Positions 14,892-20,947 of a stretch of 20,947 nt of DNA are shown one piece after another. The position numbers were made by a program, and so were the translations under genes. This DNA is from an uncultured Blautia sp. (lineage in GTDB: Bacteria; Bacillota; Clostridia; Lachnospirales; Lachnospiraceae). Every line of letters begins with the position of its first letter. The first letter of the stretch is position 1. The notes under the pieces were generated by a model. It did not search any database. It saw nothing but the letters and a program-made list of their open reading frames with translations, and was not told the DNA's origin. The stretch lies in the NCBI GenBank assembly GCA_900765525.1, contig CAAFRY010000035.1, positions 1-20,947 of the forward strand, in the 5' to 3' direction.

Positions 14892-14945
14892 AAGACTAAA
14901 TTAGCGCAAACCCTTTATTTATGGGCTTTCAACTAACTTAGTCTT
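14892..14945. repeat. Long hairpin at the element terminus, possible bidirectional terminator or recombinase site
   Basis: AAGACTAAATTAG (14892-14904) and CTAACTTAGTCTT (14933-14945) form a 13-bp stem with one mismatch. Inside, AAACCC and GGGCTTT pair again with one bulge. T-rich DNA follows on both strands (ATTTTAAC on plus, CTTTTATTTTACC on minus). It lies about 15 bases from the element boundary and faces the promoter of the broken ABC gene, so it could insulate the element from host transcription or mark its end for the recombinase. Confidence 0.65.
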
Positions 14946-15088
14946 ATTTTAACAGAAGCACCCGAGCCGCTGGGCCCCAGGATTGCTACAAATTCATTGT
15001 CTCTCAAATTCAGGCTCACATCATCCAAAGCCTTTTGTACCAGATTTCCGGTCCGGTACTCCTTACATATATGTTTAATCTGAAGCAT
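14933..15088 (-). pseudogene. ABC transporter ATP-binding protein, 5' part only, disrupted by the element
   Basis: From ATG at 15088 (AAGGAGA, 8-base spacing) the protein reads MLQIKHICKEYRTG, ALDDVSLNLRDNEFVAILGPSGSG and then stops matching. The normal Walker A continues GKST; here the next residues are ASVKIRLS and a stop at 14933, all encoded by the element. The first 43 codons are typical of an ATPase of an ABC exporter of the MacB/LolD kind. The remainder of the gene should be at the far end of the element, outside the window. The promoter at 15136-15164 is intact. Confidence 0.88.
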
Positions 15089-15135
15089 GCAAATGTTCTC
15101 CTTTTTGTTTTTAGTGAAAACTATATCTGCCTTGC

Positions 15136-15164
15136 ATTATAATATGAGACTGAAGACAAATCAA
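15136..15164 (-). promoter_or_regulatory. Sigma-A promoter of the disrupted ABC gene
   Basis: On the minus strand TTGATT (15164-15159), a 17-base spacer and a perfect TATAAT (15141-15136) lie about 50 bases before the ABC start codon. Its transcript now runs into the end of the element. Confidence 0.75.
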
Positions 15165-15193
15165 GTGCCAGTCTTTCTTTCCATGTACAGCGA

Positions 15194-15221
15194 ATAATGC
15201 TCTTGTTTTCTTCATAGCATA
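15194..15221 (+). promoter_or_regulatory. Possible sporulation (sigma-E/sigma-K type) promoter for sodA
   Basis: GAATAAT with ATA at 15194-15196 is followed by a 16-base spacer and CATAGCATA (15213-15221), which fits the CATAnnnTA -10 pattern of mother-cell sigma factors. No convincing sigma-A promoter is seen before sodA. The match is short and is offered as a candidate only. Confidence 0.3.
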
Positions 15222-15259
15222 AACTGTAAATTTCAGTAAATTTCAAGAAGGAGTCTTCT

Positions 15260-15880
15260 ATGAATCTGTGCTATCCCTTTGTCAACACCCCTCTCCCTTA
15301 TGCCTACAACGCTCTGGAGCCCTACATTGATGAAAAAACCATGGAGCTTCACCACGACCGCCATCTTCAGGCCTATATTGACAATCTCAATACCCTTATG
15401 GAAGAAAATCCTCAATATCAACACTGGTCTTTGGATAAAATACTAATGAACAACTCCTGTCTTCCTCCCACCCTGCAGACACCTTTTAAAAACAATGCCG
15501 GAGGTGTCTATAGTCACCGCTTTTTCTTCGAGAGCATGACTAACCATAAGGATATGTCCCCCGGCCCCTGCCTCTCCAGCCTGATTTCCCGGTCCTTCCA
15601 AAGTCTGGATAACTTTAAATCCTGCTTCAAAAAAACAGCTCTGGATGTTTTCGGCTCCGGCTATGCCTGGCTGGTACTGTGCCGGGACGGACTGGCCATT
15701 ACCTGGAGTGCTAACCAGGATACTCCCCTCTCCCAGGGACAATGCCCTGTCCTGAATCTGGATGTGTGGGAACATGCCTATTACCTGAAGCACTATAACC
15801 GGAGAGCCGACTATATTGAAGACTGGTTCCATCTGATTGACTGGCACAGAGCAGAACAGCGCCTGGAATGCTGTTTCTGA
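15260..15880 (+). CDS. sodA: Superoxide dismutase, Mn/Fe family, Mn-type
   Basis: Converts superoxide to oxygen and hydrogen peroxide. All four metal ligands are present: His31 (ELHHDRH), His86 (GGVYSHRFFF), Asp168 and His172 (DVWEHAYY). Second-sphere residues His35 and Tyr39 are also kept. Gln153 in ANQDTPL, rather than a Gln in the N-terminal domain, marks the Mn-type lineage, though metal use can differ in practice. The 206-residue length is normal and there is no signal peptide. AGAAGGAG lies 6 bases before the ATG. It is read divergently from the broken ABC gene and is followed by the vWA gene. In some spore formers SodA is incorporated in the spore coat. Confidence 0.95.
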   Translation: MNLCYPFVNTPLPYAYNALEPYIDEKTMELHHDRHLQAYIDNLNTLMEENPQYQHWSLDKILMNNSCLPPTLQTPFKNNAGGVYSHRFFFESMTNHKDMSPGPCLSSLISRSFQSLDNFKSCFKKTALDVFGSGYAWLVLCRDGLAITWSANQDTPLSQGQCPVLNLDVWEHAYYLKHYNRRADYIEDWFHLIDWHRAEQRLECCF

Positions 15881-15925
15881 TTACGGCCCTTCCCAAAACC
15901 ATTTTGCTATCCCCCATGAAGTATG

Positions 15926-15953
15926 ACTTTTATTTCCCTGCTGTCATAATATA
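15926..15953 (+). promoter_or_regulatory. Possible sigma-K-type promoter for the vWA gene
   Basis: AC (15926-15927), a 17-base spacer and CATAATATA (15945-15953) match the published sigma-K pattern AC-N16/17-CATAnnnTA. The ribosome site GGAGGTGA (15983-15990) and ATG follow about 40 bases later. Short motifs of this kind occur by chance, so confidence is low. Confidence 0.35.
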
Positions 15954-15994
15954 AAGAGGGAAGAGCTTCCCAATACTTTTATGGAGGTGATAAA

Positions 15995-17377
15995 ATGGGT
16001 ATCACGAATGTAAATAAACAAATCAATTTGTCTCAAATAGACTGCCAAGGCACGGTAAAGGTGACTTTGGCCCTGACAGCAGCTCCCGATATTTCCACTA
16101 ATCCCACGGATATTGTCCTGGTTCTGGACCGTTCCGGCAGTATGTCCGGCACGCCTCTGGAAAACATGAAGCTTGGAGCCAAGACCTTTATTGATATTAT
16201 CGACGAATCCACGGACAGCGCCAAGGACGGAAACATCGGCTCCGGAAGTCACATCGGCATAGTCAGCTTTTCCTCTTCAGCTACTGCAGACACACAGCTT
16301 ATCACATCGGTGGCTGATTTGAAGGCAGCAGTGGATGCCCTGACAGCAGGAGGAGCCACCAACCATGCAGCAGCTTTCAGCAAGGCTATGCAGCTTTTTG
16401 ACCCTCTTTCTTCAAATGCTAAAGTGATTGTTATGTTCACAGACGGAAAAACTACTGCCGGACCGCCTCCTTCTCCTGTGGCTGAGGCAGCCAGAGCCGC
16501 CGGAATTGTCATCTACTGTATTGGTCTCATCGGCTCTGACGGCATTGATGTCAGCACACTCAACGATTGGGCCACAGACCCTGACGACTCCCATGTAGCT
16601 GTAACCCCTGACGAGACGGAACTGGAAGATTTATTTGCCAGCCTGGCCGCCAATATTTCTAAGCCGGGAGCTACGGATATTGTCATCGATGAGGTTGTAA
16701 ATCCGGAGTTTTCCATTACCAGCGTCAGCCCGCCTACGTTAGGAACCGCCACTGCTGTCAACTTTAATACCATCCAATGGAAAATATCCCAACTGGGAGT
16801 TTCCGGAAATGAAGGAGCCACTTTAGAATTCTTTGTCCGCCATACTTCGCCTTCCACAGGAGTGAAGCAAATCAACCAGTCCATCGCCTATTCAGACGCA
16901 GAAGGCAATCAGGTAGATTTCCCCTCTCCAGTGATTCAGGTAGATTGTAGAGATGTGATAACCCCGGAGCCTTGTCCTGTTCCCGTGGAATTTACCATAG
17001 AAGGCTGTCAGGACACCTTGTCTCTGGATTTGGGAGATACCTATCTGGAATCTCAGGGCCGTATACTGGAGCTCAGCGTTACCATTAAGAATGTGTGTCC
17101 CGGAAAGCGGGTTGCCTTGGGCGTTATCCTGACAGAAACAGACTGTAATGGAATGGAACATCCAAGAGGACTGAAAACCATCACCGTACCGGCCCACACA
17201 TCCCCGGGCTGCAGAGACGTACGGGTAGAGTGCATTAAATTCGTTCTTCCCGAAGACCTGAATGTTTCCGGAGGAAATCCCAACGGCCTTTGCGGTGTAA
17301 GGAATCTGAAGGTCCGGCTTTTAGCCAATACCATAGACACAGATTTCCGGTGCTGCGATACCATAACCAGTATCTAA
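15995..17377 (+). CDS. von Willebrand factor A domain protein without signal peptide, 460 aa
   Basis: Residues about 37-225 form a vWA domain with an intact metal-ion site: DRSGSM (Asp45, Ser47, Ser49), Thr122 in GGATNH, and Asp150-Gly151 in FTDG. It should bind a divalent metal and a protein partner. A beta-rich segment (about 226-318) resembles repeat domains of the DUF11 kind (SPPTLG, YSDAEGNQV). The C-terminal third (about 325-460) is beta-rich with about ten cysteines and the terms CPGKRVALGVIL and CIKFVLPEDL. The start is fixed by a perfect GGAGGTGA site. There is no signal peptide, membrane helix or sortase motif, which is unusual for a vWA protein of this kind. A possible mother-cell promoter suggests a spore-coat role; that is inference. 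Confidence 0.85.
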   Translation: MGITNVNKQINLSQIDCQGTVKVTLALTAAPDISTNPTDIVLVLDRSGSMSGTPLENMKLGAKTFIDIIDESTDSAKDGNIGSGSHIGIVSFSSSATADTQLITSVADLKAAVDALTAGGATNHAAAFSKAMQLFDPLSSNAKVIVMFTDGKTTAGPPPSPVAEAARAAGIVIYCIGLIGSDGIDVSTLNDWATDPDDSHVAVTPDETELEDLFASLAANISKPGATDIVIDEVVNPEFSITSVSPPTLGTATAVNFNTIQWKISQLGVSGNEGATLEFFVRHTSPSTGVKQINQSIAYSDAEGNQVDFPSPVIQVDCRDVITPEPCPVPVEFTIEGCQDTLSLDLGDTYLESQGRILELSVTIKNVCPGKRVALGVILTETDCNGMEHPRGLKTITVPAHTSPGCRDVRVECIKFVLPEDLNVSGGNPNGLCGVRNLKVRLLANTIDTDFRCCDTITSI

Positions 17378-17399
17378 TATACCGACTTATTTATTTTCA

Positions 17400-17507
17400 G
17401 CATCATAGTCCTGGATGGATTTTCAATCCTGAGTAATGATGCCTATCAATGACTGTATCTGTCTGGCGGCATAGTATTTTTATCATGCTGTCCAGACCTA
17501 AAAATAC
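17400..17507. repeat. Inverted repeats in the vWA 3' region
   Basis: GCATCAT (17400-17406) pairs with ATGATGC (17436-17442) around an inner GGATT/AATCC hairpin. Further on GTATTTTT (17474-17481) pairs with AAAAATAC (17500-17507), while an overlapping GTCTGG/CCAGAC pairing (17461-17497) would compete with it. No gene is seen here. Confidence 0.4.
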
Positions 17508-17523
17508 GGTACTAAAATAATAA

Positions 17524-17588
17524 TACCCTCAGTGTGCAAAAGACCAAAGGAGCGAAACGGCTCTTCGGCCCTTTGTACACCGAGGGTA
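17524..17588 (-). terminator. Long hairpin between convergent genes, probable terminator of the HPr unit
   Basis: TACCCTC (17524-17530) and GAGGGTA (17582-17588) close a 65-base hairpin that continues as GTGT/ACAC and CAAA/TTTG with single mismatches and ends in an inner GAGC/GCTC stem. On the minus strand it is followed by TTATTATTTTAG, suiting a terminator for the HPr gene. On the plus strand no U-tract follows. Confidence 0.65.
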
Positions 17589-17654
17589 CCAAGGAAATAT
17601 GATAAATTTGGATGCTATTTATCCGGAATCATTATGTACAAGCCGGATTTTCCT

Positions 17655-17936
17655 TTAGAACTTCTCTCCCAATCCGCTTTGAATTGCGGCCACCGCCGCA
17701 GCCAGGGCTTCCTTCTCTTCTTTCCCCTGACTGGTAATGGTAAGCTCCTGCCCCTGCCGAATACCTGCAGCCACAATATTTAAAATACTTTTCAGATTTA
17801 CAATTCCTTTTATATCGTTTTTCTCATACTCAAACTGAAGAGTTGCATCGTATTTCAAAACACTGTTTGATAGAAACGTTGCCGTTCTCAAATGAAGTCC
17901 TGACGGATTTATAATTTTTACTTTCTGACTAACCAT
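17655..17936 (-). CDS. HPr-family phosphocarrier protein
   Basis: HPr passes phosphate from enzyme I to sugar permeases of the phosphotransferase system, and in Firmicutes its serine is phosphorylated to signal carbon status. The protein aligns with B. subtilis HPr along its full 93 residues. The active His15 is in GLHLRTA with Arg17 kept, although the usual Pro18 is Thr. The regulatory serine is Ser50 in VNLKSIL, shifted by a four-residue insertion just before it. The ATG has AGGGGG 7 bases upstream. It lies 24 bases after the RNase H gene. It could be the main HPr or a second copy with a modified active site. Confidence 0.88.
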   Translation of the reverse strand: MVSQKVKIINPSGLHLRTATFLSNSVLKYDATLQFEYEKNDIKGIVNLKSILNIVAAGIRQGQELTITSQGKEEKEALAAAVAAIQSGLGEKF

Positions 17937-17960
17937 GTAAAAACCCCCTGTTCTCTATGT

Positions 17961-18557
17961 TTATAGTCCTAATGCGGCCTTTGCCAGCTTGTCCACAGCC
18001 TCGTTTAATTCCACACCGCTGTGGCCCTTTACCTTATGGAAAACCACCTGCAGCTTATCCAGACTGTCATAAAAAGCCTTATACCGGATAGTCCCCGGCT
18101 TGTTTCGCTTCCATTCTCCTGTAGCCCAGGACTCAATGCCCTGGTAATCATAATATAAATGCAGTAACGGAATCTCATTATCTCTGCAGTATGCCATGGC
18201 AGCCATAGCGCCTTCCAGCTCTCCCGCCACATTCCGCATATCTGCATCCTCTCCTTTGAAAAAAGCCTTGCTCATTTCTATACGTTTTCCTTGATATAAA
18301 AGAATACAGCCATAGGAATAGGCTTTCCGGGACTGGTCGAAGCTGCCGTCCACATAAGCTGTACAGACCTCCTCCGGAGAAATTTCCGGCATTTCCCGAT
18401 TTATAGTCCCCTGGAGATAGTCCTGAGCCTCTTTCAAAGTTGGAAAGCTTTTATACTGGGCTCCCGGGTATCCGTGTACCTTTTGCTTACACTCCTCCCA
18501 GGTGGAAAAAACACCGGTTTCCCGTCCTTTTTTTACCGCATAAACTTTTTTTGCCAT
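17961..18557 (-). CDS. rnhA: Ribonuclease H (RNase HI) with N-terminal viroplasmin-like domain
   Basis: Degrades the RNA strand of RNA-DNA hybrids. From the Met at 18557 it has 198 residues. The start MAKKVYAVKKGRETGVF is the caulimovirus-viroplasmin/RNase H N-terminal domain (1-50), which binds hybrids and is common in Firmicutes. The catalytic domain shows the four acidic residues Asp70 (AYVDGSF), Glu113 (GELEGA), Asp137 (YYDYQG) and Asp189 (EAVDKLAK), with KGHSGVELNE before the last. An upstream GTG at 18578 would add seven residues but is not typical of the family. Ribosome site is weak (AGGTTAGGA). HPr follows by 24 bases. Confidence 0.92.
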   Translation of the reverse strand: MAKKVYAVKKGRETGVFSTWEECKQKVHGYPGAQYKSFPTLKEAQDYLQGTINREMPEISPEEVCTAYVDGSFDQSRKAYSYGCILLYQGKRIEMSKAFFKGEDADMRNVAGELEGAMAAMAYCRDNEIPLLHLYYDYQGIESWATGEWKRNKPGTIRYKAFYDSLDKLQVVFHKVKGHSGVELNEAVDKLAKAALGL

Positions 18558-18604
18558 GTGTAATCCTAACCTTTTCACCTATTTTTCGGCACCTTTATTC
18601 TACC

Positions 18605-18629
18605 ATAGTTTTCCAAAAAGGAAAACTAT
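18605..18629. repeat. Perfect 10-bp inverted repeat upstream of rnhA
   Basis: ATAGTTTTCC (18605-18614) and GGAAAACTAT (18620-18629) flank an AAAAA loop. It lies 48 bases before the rnhA start, next to a TAGAAT that could be a -10 box, so an operator or an RNA hairpin is possible. Confidence 0.45.
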
Positions 18630-18688
18630 AAAAGAAAGAGCCTTCACCCGTACTGCTTCCAAAAGAATACAATACAGGCCAAGGCTCT
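18630..18688 (-). terminator. Probable terminator of the malic enzyme operon
   Basis: On the minus strand AGAGCCTT (18688-18681) pairs with AAGGCTCT (18644-18637), followed by TTCTTTT. The loop is long at 36 bases. It lies about 70 bases after the malic enzyme stop codon. Confidence 0.6.
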
Positions 18689-18757
18689 GTAACAGCCGTT
18701 TTTTCAGGGCCTATGGCCGCTGCCTCCAGCGCAGAAGTTTCTAAAAAACTCTCTTGC

Positions 18758-19930
18758 TTAAATTCTTGCCACTCCGGTCTTTCTGGCTGCCTCTGCCACG
18801 GCCTTGGCTACTTCCTGAGCCACACGCTTGTCAAAGGGATTTGGAATGATATAATCCGGGCAGAGCTTGTCTTCCTCTACCAGACCTGCAATGGCATATG
18901 CAGCAGCTACCTTCATCTCATCGTTAATATCTTTAGCCCGCACATCCAAAGCCCCTCTGAAAATACCAGGGAAAGCCAGAACATTATTTATCTGGTTGGG
19001 GAAATCGCTTCTTCCTGTACCAACCACAGCAGCTCCCGCCTCTTTGGCTAAATCCGGCATGATTTCCGGAACCGGATTGGCCATTGGGAACAGAATTGGC
19101 TTGTCTGCCATACTTCTCACCATATCCTGGGTTACCGTTCCCGGTGCGGATACGCCGATGAACACGTCAGCTCCTTTTAATACCTCTTCCAGAGTTCCTT
19201 TCTCCATCTGCTGGTTGCAGATTTCAGCCATTTCCTGCTTTTCCGCATTTAAGCCTTCTCTTCCTTTATAGATGGCACCTTTGCGGTCACACATTACCAC
19301 ACGCTTTAAGCCCAGGCTCACCAGAAGCTTAATAATGGCAATGCCTGCAGCTCCGGCACCAGAGGTTACAACCTTAATATCCTCCAGATTCTTTCCTACC
19401 AGCTTCAGCGCATTGATAAGAGCTGCGGCAGTAACCACTGCAGTTCCGTGCTGGTCATCGTGGAAAATGGGAATATCGCAGCACTCCTTTAATTTTCTCT
19501 CGATTTCAAAACATCTGGGAGCGGAAATATCCTCCAGATTTACGCCTCCGAAGCTGCCGGCCAAAAGGCTTACTGTCTTTACAATATCATCCACATCCTT
19601 GGAACGAACACACAAAGGGAAGGCGTCTACATCACCAAAAGTTTTAAATAAGGCACATTTACCTTCCATTACCGGCATACCTGCTTCCGGTCCTATATCT
19701 CCTAATCCCAGCACTGCGGTTCCGTCTGTGACAACGGCTACCATATTGCCTCTTCTTGTATATTTATAAGATAAATCCACATCCTCGGAAATCTTTAAAC
19801 AGGGCTCTGCAACTCCGGGTGTATAAGCAACAGACAGCTCTTCCGGTGTCTCGATTTTGGCCCTGCTGATAACTTCTATTTTTCCTTCCCATTCTTCATG
19901 CTGCTTCAATGCAAATTCTTTCTTATCCAT
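18758..19930 (-). CDS. Malic enzyme (malate dehydrogenase, oxaloacetate-decarboxylating)
   Basis: Converts malate to pyruvate and CO2 with reduction of NAD(P)+ in the cytoplasm. At 390 residues it is the short bacterial form. Motifs in order: SVAYTPGVAEPC with catalytic Tyr36, GKCALFKTFGD with catalytic Lys91, the metal-binding EDISAP (Glu133, Asp134) and FHDDQHGTA (Asp158, Asp159), and the dinucleotide loop SGAGAAG (190-196) followed by acidic VMCDRKG (Asp215), which favours NAD+. AAGGAGA precedes the ATG. The gene starts 15 bases after the stop of the LDH/MDH-family gene, so the two form an operon ending at the terminator near 18,637-18,688. Confidence 0.95.
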   Translation of the reverse strand: MDKKEFALKQHEEWEGKIEVISRAKIETPEELSVAYTPGVAEPCLKISEDVDLSYKYTRRGNMVAVVTDGTAVLGLGDIGPEAGMPVMEGKCALFKTFGDVDAFPLCVRSKDVDDIVKTVSLLAGSFGGVNLEDISAPRCFEIERKLKECCDIPIFHDDQHGTAVVTAAALINALKLVGKNLEDIKVVTSGAGAAGIAIIKLLVSLGLKRVVMCDRKGAIYKGREGLNAEKQEMAEICNQQMEKGTLEEVLKGADVFIGVSAPGTVTQDMVRSMADKPILFPMANPVPEIMPDLAKEAGAAVVGTGRSDFPNQINNVLAFPGIFRGALDVRAKDINDEMKVAAAYAIAGLVEEDKLCPDYIIPNPFDKRVAQEVAKAVAEAARKTGVARI

Positions 19931-19945
19931 TTTAGCTTCTCCTTT

Positions 19946-20893
19946 TTATTGTTCTTTTACCTGTTCCCAGAAATCTCTTAATACCCTGGCAGAATGATTC
20001 ATGGCTTCCTGCTCTGTCGTGTCCATAGGAACTCTGAGCCCGGCCTGGATTCCTTCCCAGCCAATACGGCAAGGCAGAGAAAATGCAATGCCCGCCCAAG
20101 GACCAAAGCTGTCATCCAATACATGGGATACAGGCAGAATCGCACTTTCATCCTTCATAATCGTTTCTACGATGGTAGATACTGCCATGGCAATTCCGTA
20201 AAAGGTAGCGCCTTTTAAACCAATTACTTCAGCGCCGCCGTTTTTAGTATGTTCTGCAATTTCCTGTTTGTCAAGACAAATTCCCATCTGCGCTCCATAA
20301 TCTTCCAGAGGAAAGCCTCCTACTGTAGCGGAACTCCAAACAGCTACCTGGCTGTCCCCGTGTTCTCCTAAAATATACGCCTGAATATCCTCCACATTCA
20401 CATGGAGTTTGGCGCTTAAATTATAGCGGAACCTGGCAGTATCCAGTGAGGTTCCGCTGCCGATTACACGGCTTGCCGGAAGACCTGAAACATGCTGTAC
20501 CGCCATAGTCAGAATGTCTGCCGGATTGGATACCACCAGAATCAGGGGATTATCCGCATATTTCATAATATTCTCTGTAATGCTTTTGATAATGGATACA
20601 TTTGTCTTTGCCAGTTCTAAGCGGGTCTGTCCCGGCTTCCTGGCAATGCCTGCGGTAATGATGATGATTTGGGCGTCACAACATTCTTCATAACCGCCCT
20701 GTCTTACCCACACCTGCTTATGAAAACTGGTTCCATGGGAAATATCAATAGCCGCCCCTCTGGCTCTGTCTTCGTTTACATCCACCATGACAACATCGCT
20801 GGCCTGGGCTCTTACCATCAGGGTATAGGCAATAGCTTCTCCCACATTCCCTGCTCCTACTACTACAATTTTACTTCTATGGGTCTGCTTCAT
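19946..20893 (-). CDS. L-lactate/malate dehydrogenase family protein, with malate-type specificity residue
   Basis: An NAD+-linked 2-hydroxyacid dehydrogenase of the LDH/MDH family, 315 residues from the Met at 20893 (AAGGAG 7 bases upstream; a longer frame from 20929 contains that site). It has the NAD loop VGAGNVGEA, acidic Asp38 after the second strand (VMVDV), VVSNPADIL, LDTARFR with Asp151 and Arg154, and GEHGDS with catalytic His178. Overall it reads like clostridial L-lactate dehydrogenases. However, where lactate enzymes have Gln in ANQKPGETR, this one has Arg85 (ARKPGQTR), the residue known to confer malate/oxaloacetate preference. With malic enzyme next in the operon, a malate dehydrogenase role is plausible; activity must be measured to decide. 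Confidence 0.88.
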   Translation of the reverse strand: MKQTHRSKIVVVGAGNVGEAIAYTLMVRAQASDVVMVDVNEDRARGAAIDISHGTSFHKQVWVRQGGYEECCDAQIIIITAGIARKPGQTRLELAKTNVSIIKSITENIMKYADNPLILVVSNPADILTMAVQHVSGLPASRVIGSGTSLDTARFRYNLSAKLHVNVEDIQAYILGEHGDSQVAVWSSATVGGFPLEDYGAQMGICLDKQEIAEHTKNGGAEVIGLKGATFYGIAMAVSTIVETIMKDESAILPVSHVLDDSFGPWAGIAFSLPCRIGWEGIQAGLRVPMDTTEQEAMNHSARVLRDFWEQVKEQ

Positions 20894-20947
20894 TTTTCCA
20901 CTCCTTATTTTCTGCAATTTCATTTTCACGCTGTTTCTTCTGTAAAA

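Larger units (their letters stand above)
1..14959. mobile_element. End portion of an integrated mobile element (ICE or integrated plasmid)
   Basis: A continuous block of minus-strand genes that is unlike the flanking chromosome. It includes plasmid-type partition genes (ParM-like actin and a ribbon-helix-helix partner), an accessory DNA ligase, a resolvase-like protein and many orphans. It ends exactly where an ABC-transporter ATPase gene is broken in its Walker A motif at about 14,959/14,960. The other end, any integrase and any conjugation genes lie beyond position 1 and are not seen. The right boundary is seen directly as loss of homology inside a well-known motif. The class of element (ICE, IME or integrated plasmid) is inference. 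Confidence 0.8.

Noticed and set aside
1..14959. Integrase, relaxase, VirB4/VirD4 or transposase genes
   Set aside because: None of the minus- or plus-strand frames shows their motifs. The single resolvase-like protein lacks the parts needed to be the element integrase.
15443..15847. 134-aa minus-strand frame opposite sodA
   Set aside because: It lies wholly within sodA, whose metal ligands and length are all as expected.
19272..19769. 165-aa plus-strand frame opposite malic enzyme
   Set aside because: It is antisense to a well-supported gene with no ribosome site or recognisable domain, a usual codon-bias shadow.
1..20947. CRISPR array, tRNA or rRNA genes
   Set aside because: No regularly spaced direct repeats were found and no cloverleaf or rRNA core sequence was recognised. 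The ABC site at the boundary is protein coding, so it is not a tRNA attachment site.

Overview
The window looks like genome from a low-GC, anaerobic, spore-forming Firmicute, most likely a gut Lachnospiraceae-type Clostridium. This is judged from strong AGGAGG ribosome sites, sigma-A promoters of the TTGACA/TATAAT kind, and the protein families present; no taxonomic marker gene lies in the window. It splits into two unlike parts.

Positions 1 to about 14,959 are one end of an integrated mobile element (ICE, mobilizable element or integrated plasmid; no conjugation gene or integrase is visible here). All its genes lie on the minus strand. From the chromosomal end inward it carries a structured non-coding terminus, a small membrane protein, a putative HTH protein, a ParM-like actin with a ribbon-helix-helix ParR-like partner, a type I signal peptidase, and a membrane-anchored zinc-ribbon protein. 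Then come separate cargo units: an 803-aa protein with GNAT-like folds at both ends coupled to a zinc-ribbon partner, an AAA-ATPase/PD-(D/E)XK protein, a small orphan, a transglutaminase-like protein, a serine-recombinase catalytic-domain protein, a divergent full-length NAD+-dependent DNA ligase, and several small proteins of unknown function. Three cargo units share one layout: sigma-A promoter, leader, intrinsic terminator, then gene. Three terminators are related in sequence.

The element is inserted in the Walker A codons of a chromosomal ABC-transporter ATPase gene, which keeps its promoter and start but is cut after GPSGSG (14,933-15,088).

From 15,089 rightward is chromosomal DNA: a Mn-type superoxide dismutase and an unusual von Willebrand factor A protein without a signal peptide (plus strand, both with possible mother-cell sporulation promoters), then convergent minus-strand genes for an HPr-family protein, ribonuclease H with a viroplasmin-like domain, malic enzyme, and an LDH/MDH-family dehydrogenase. 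The last two form a tight operon, and the dehydrogenase has the malate-type arginine at the substrate-specificity position, so the pair may interconvert oxaloacetate, malate and pyruvate.
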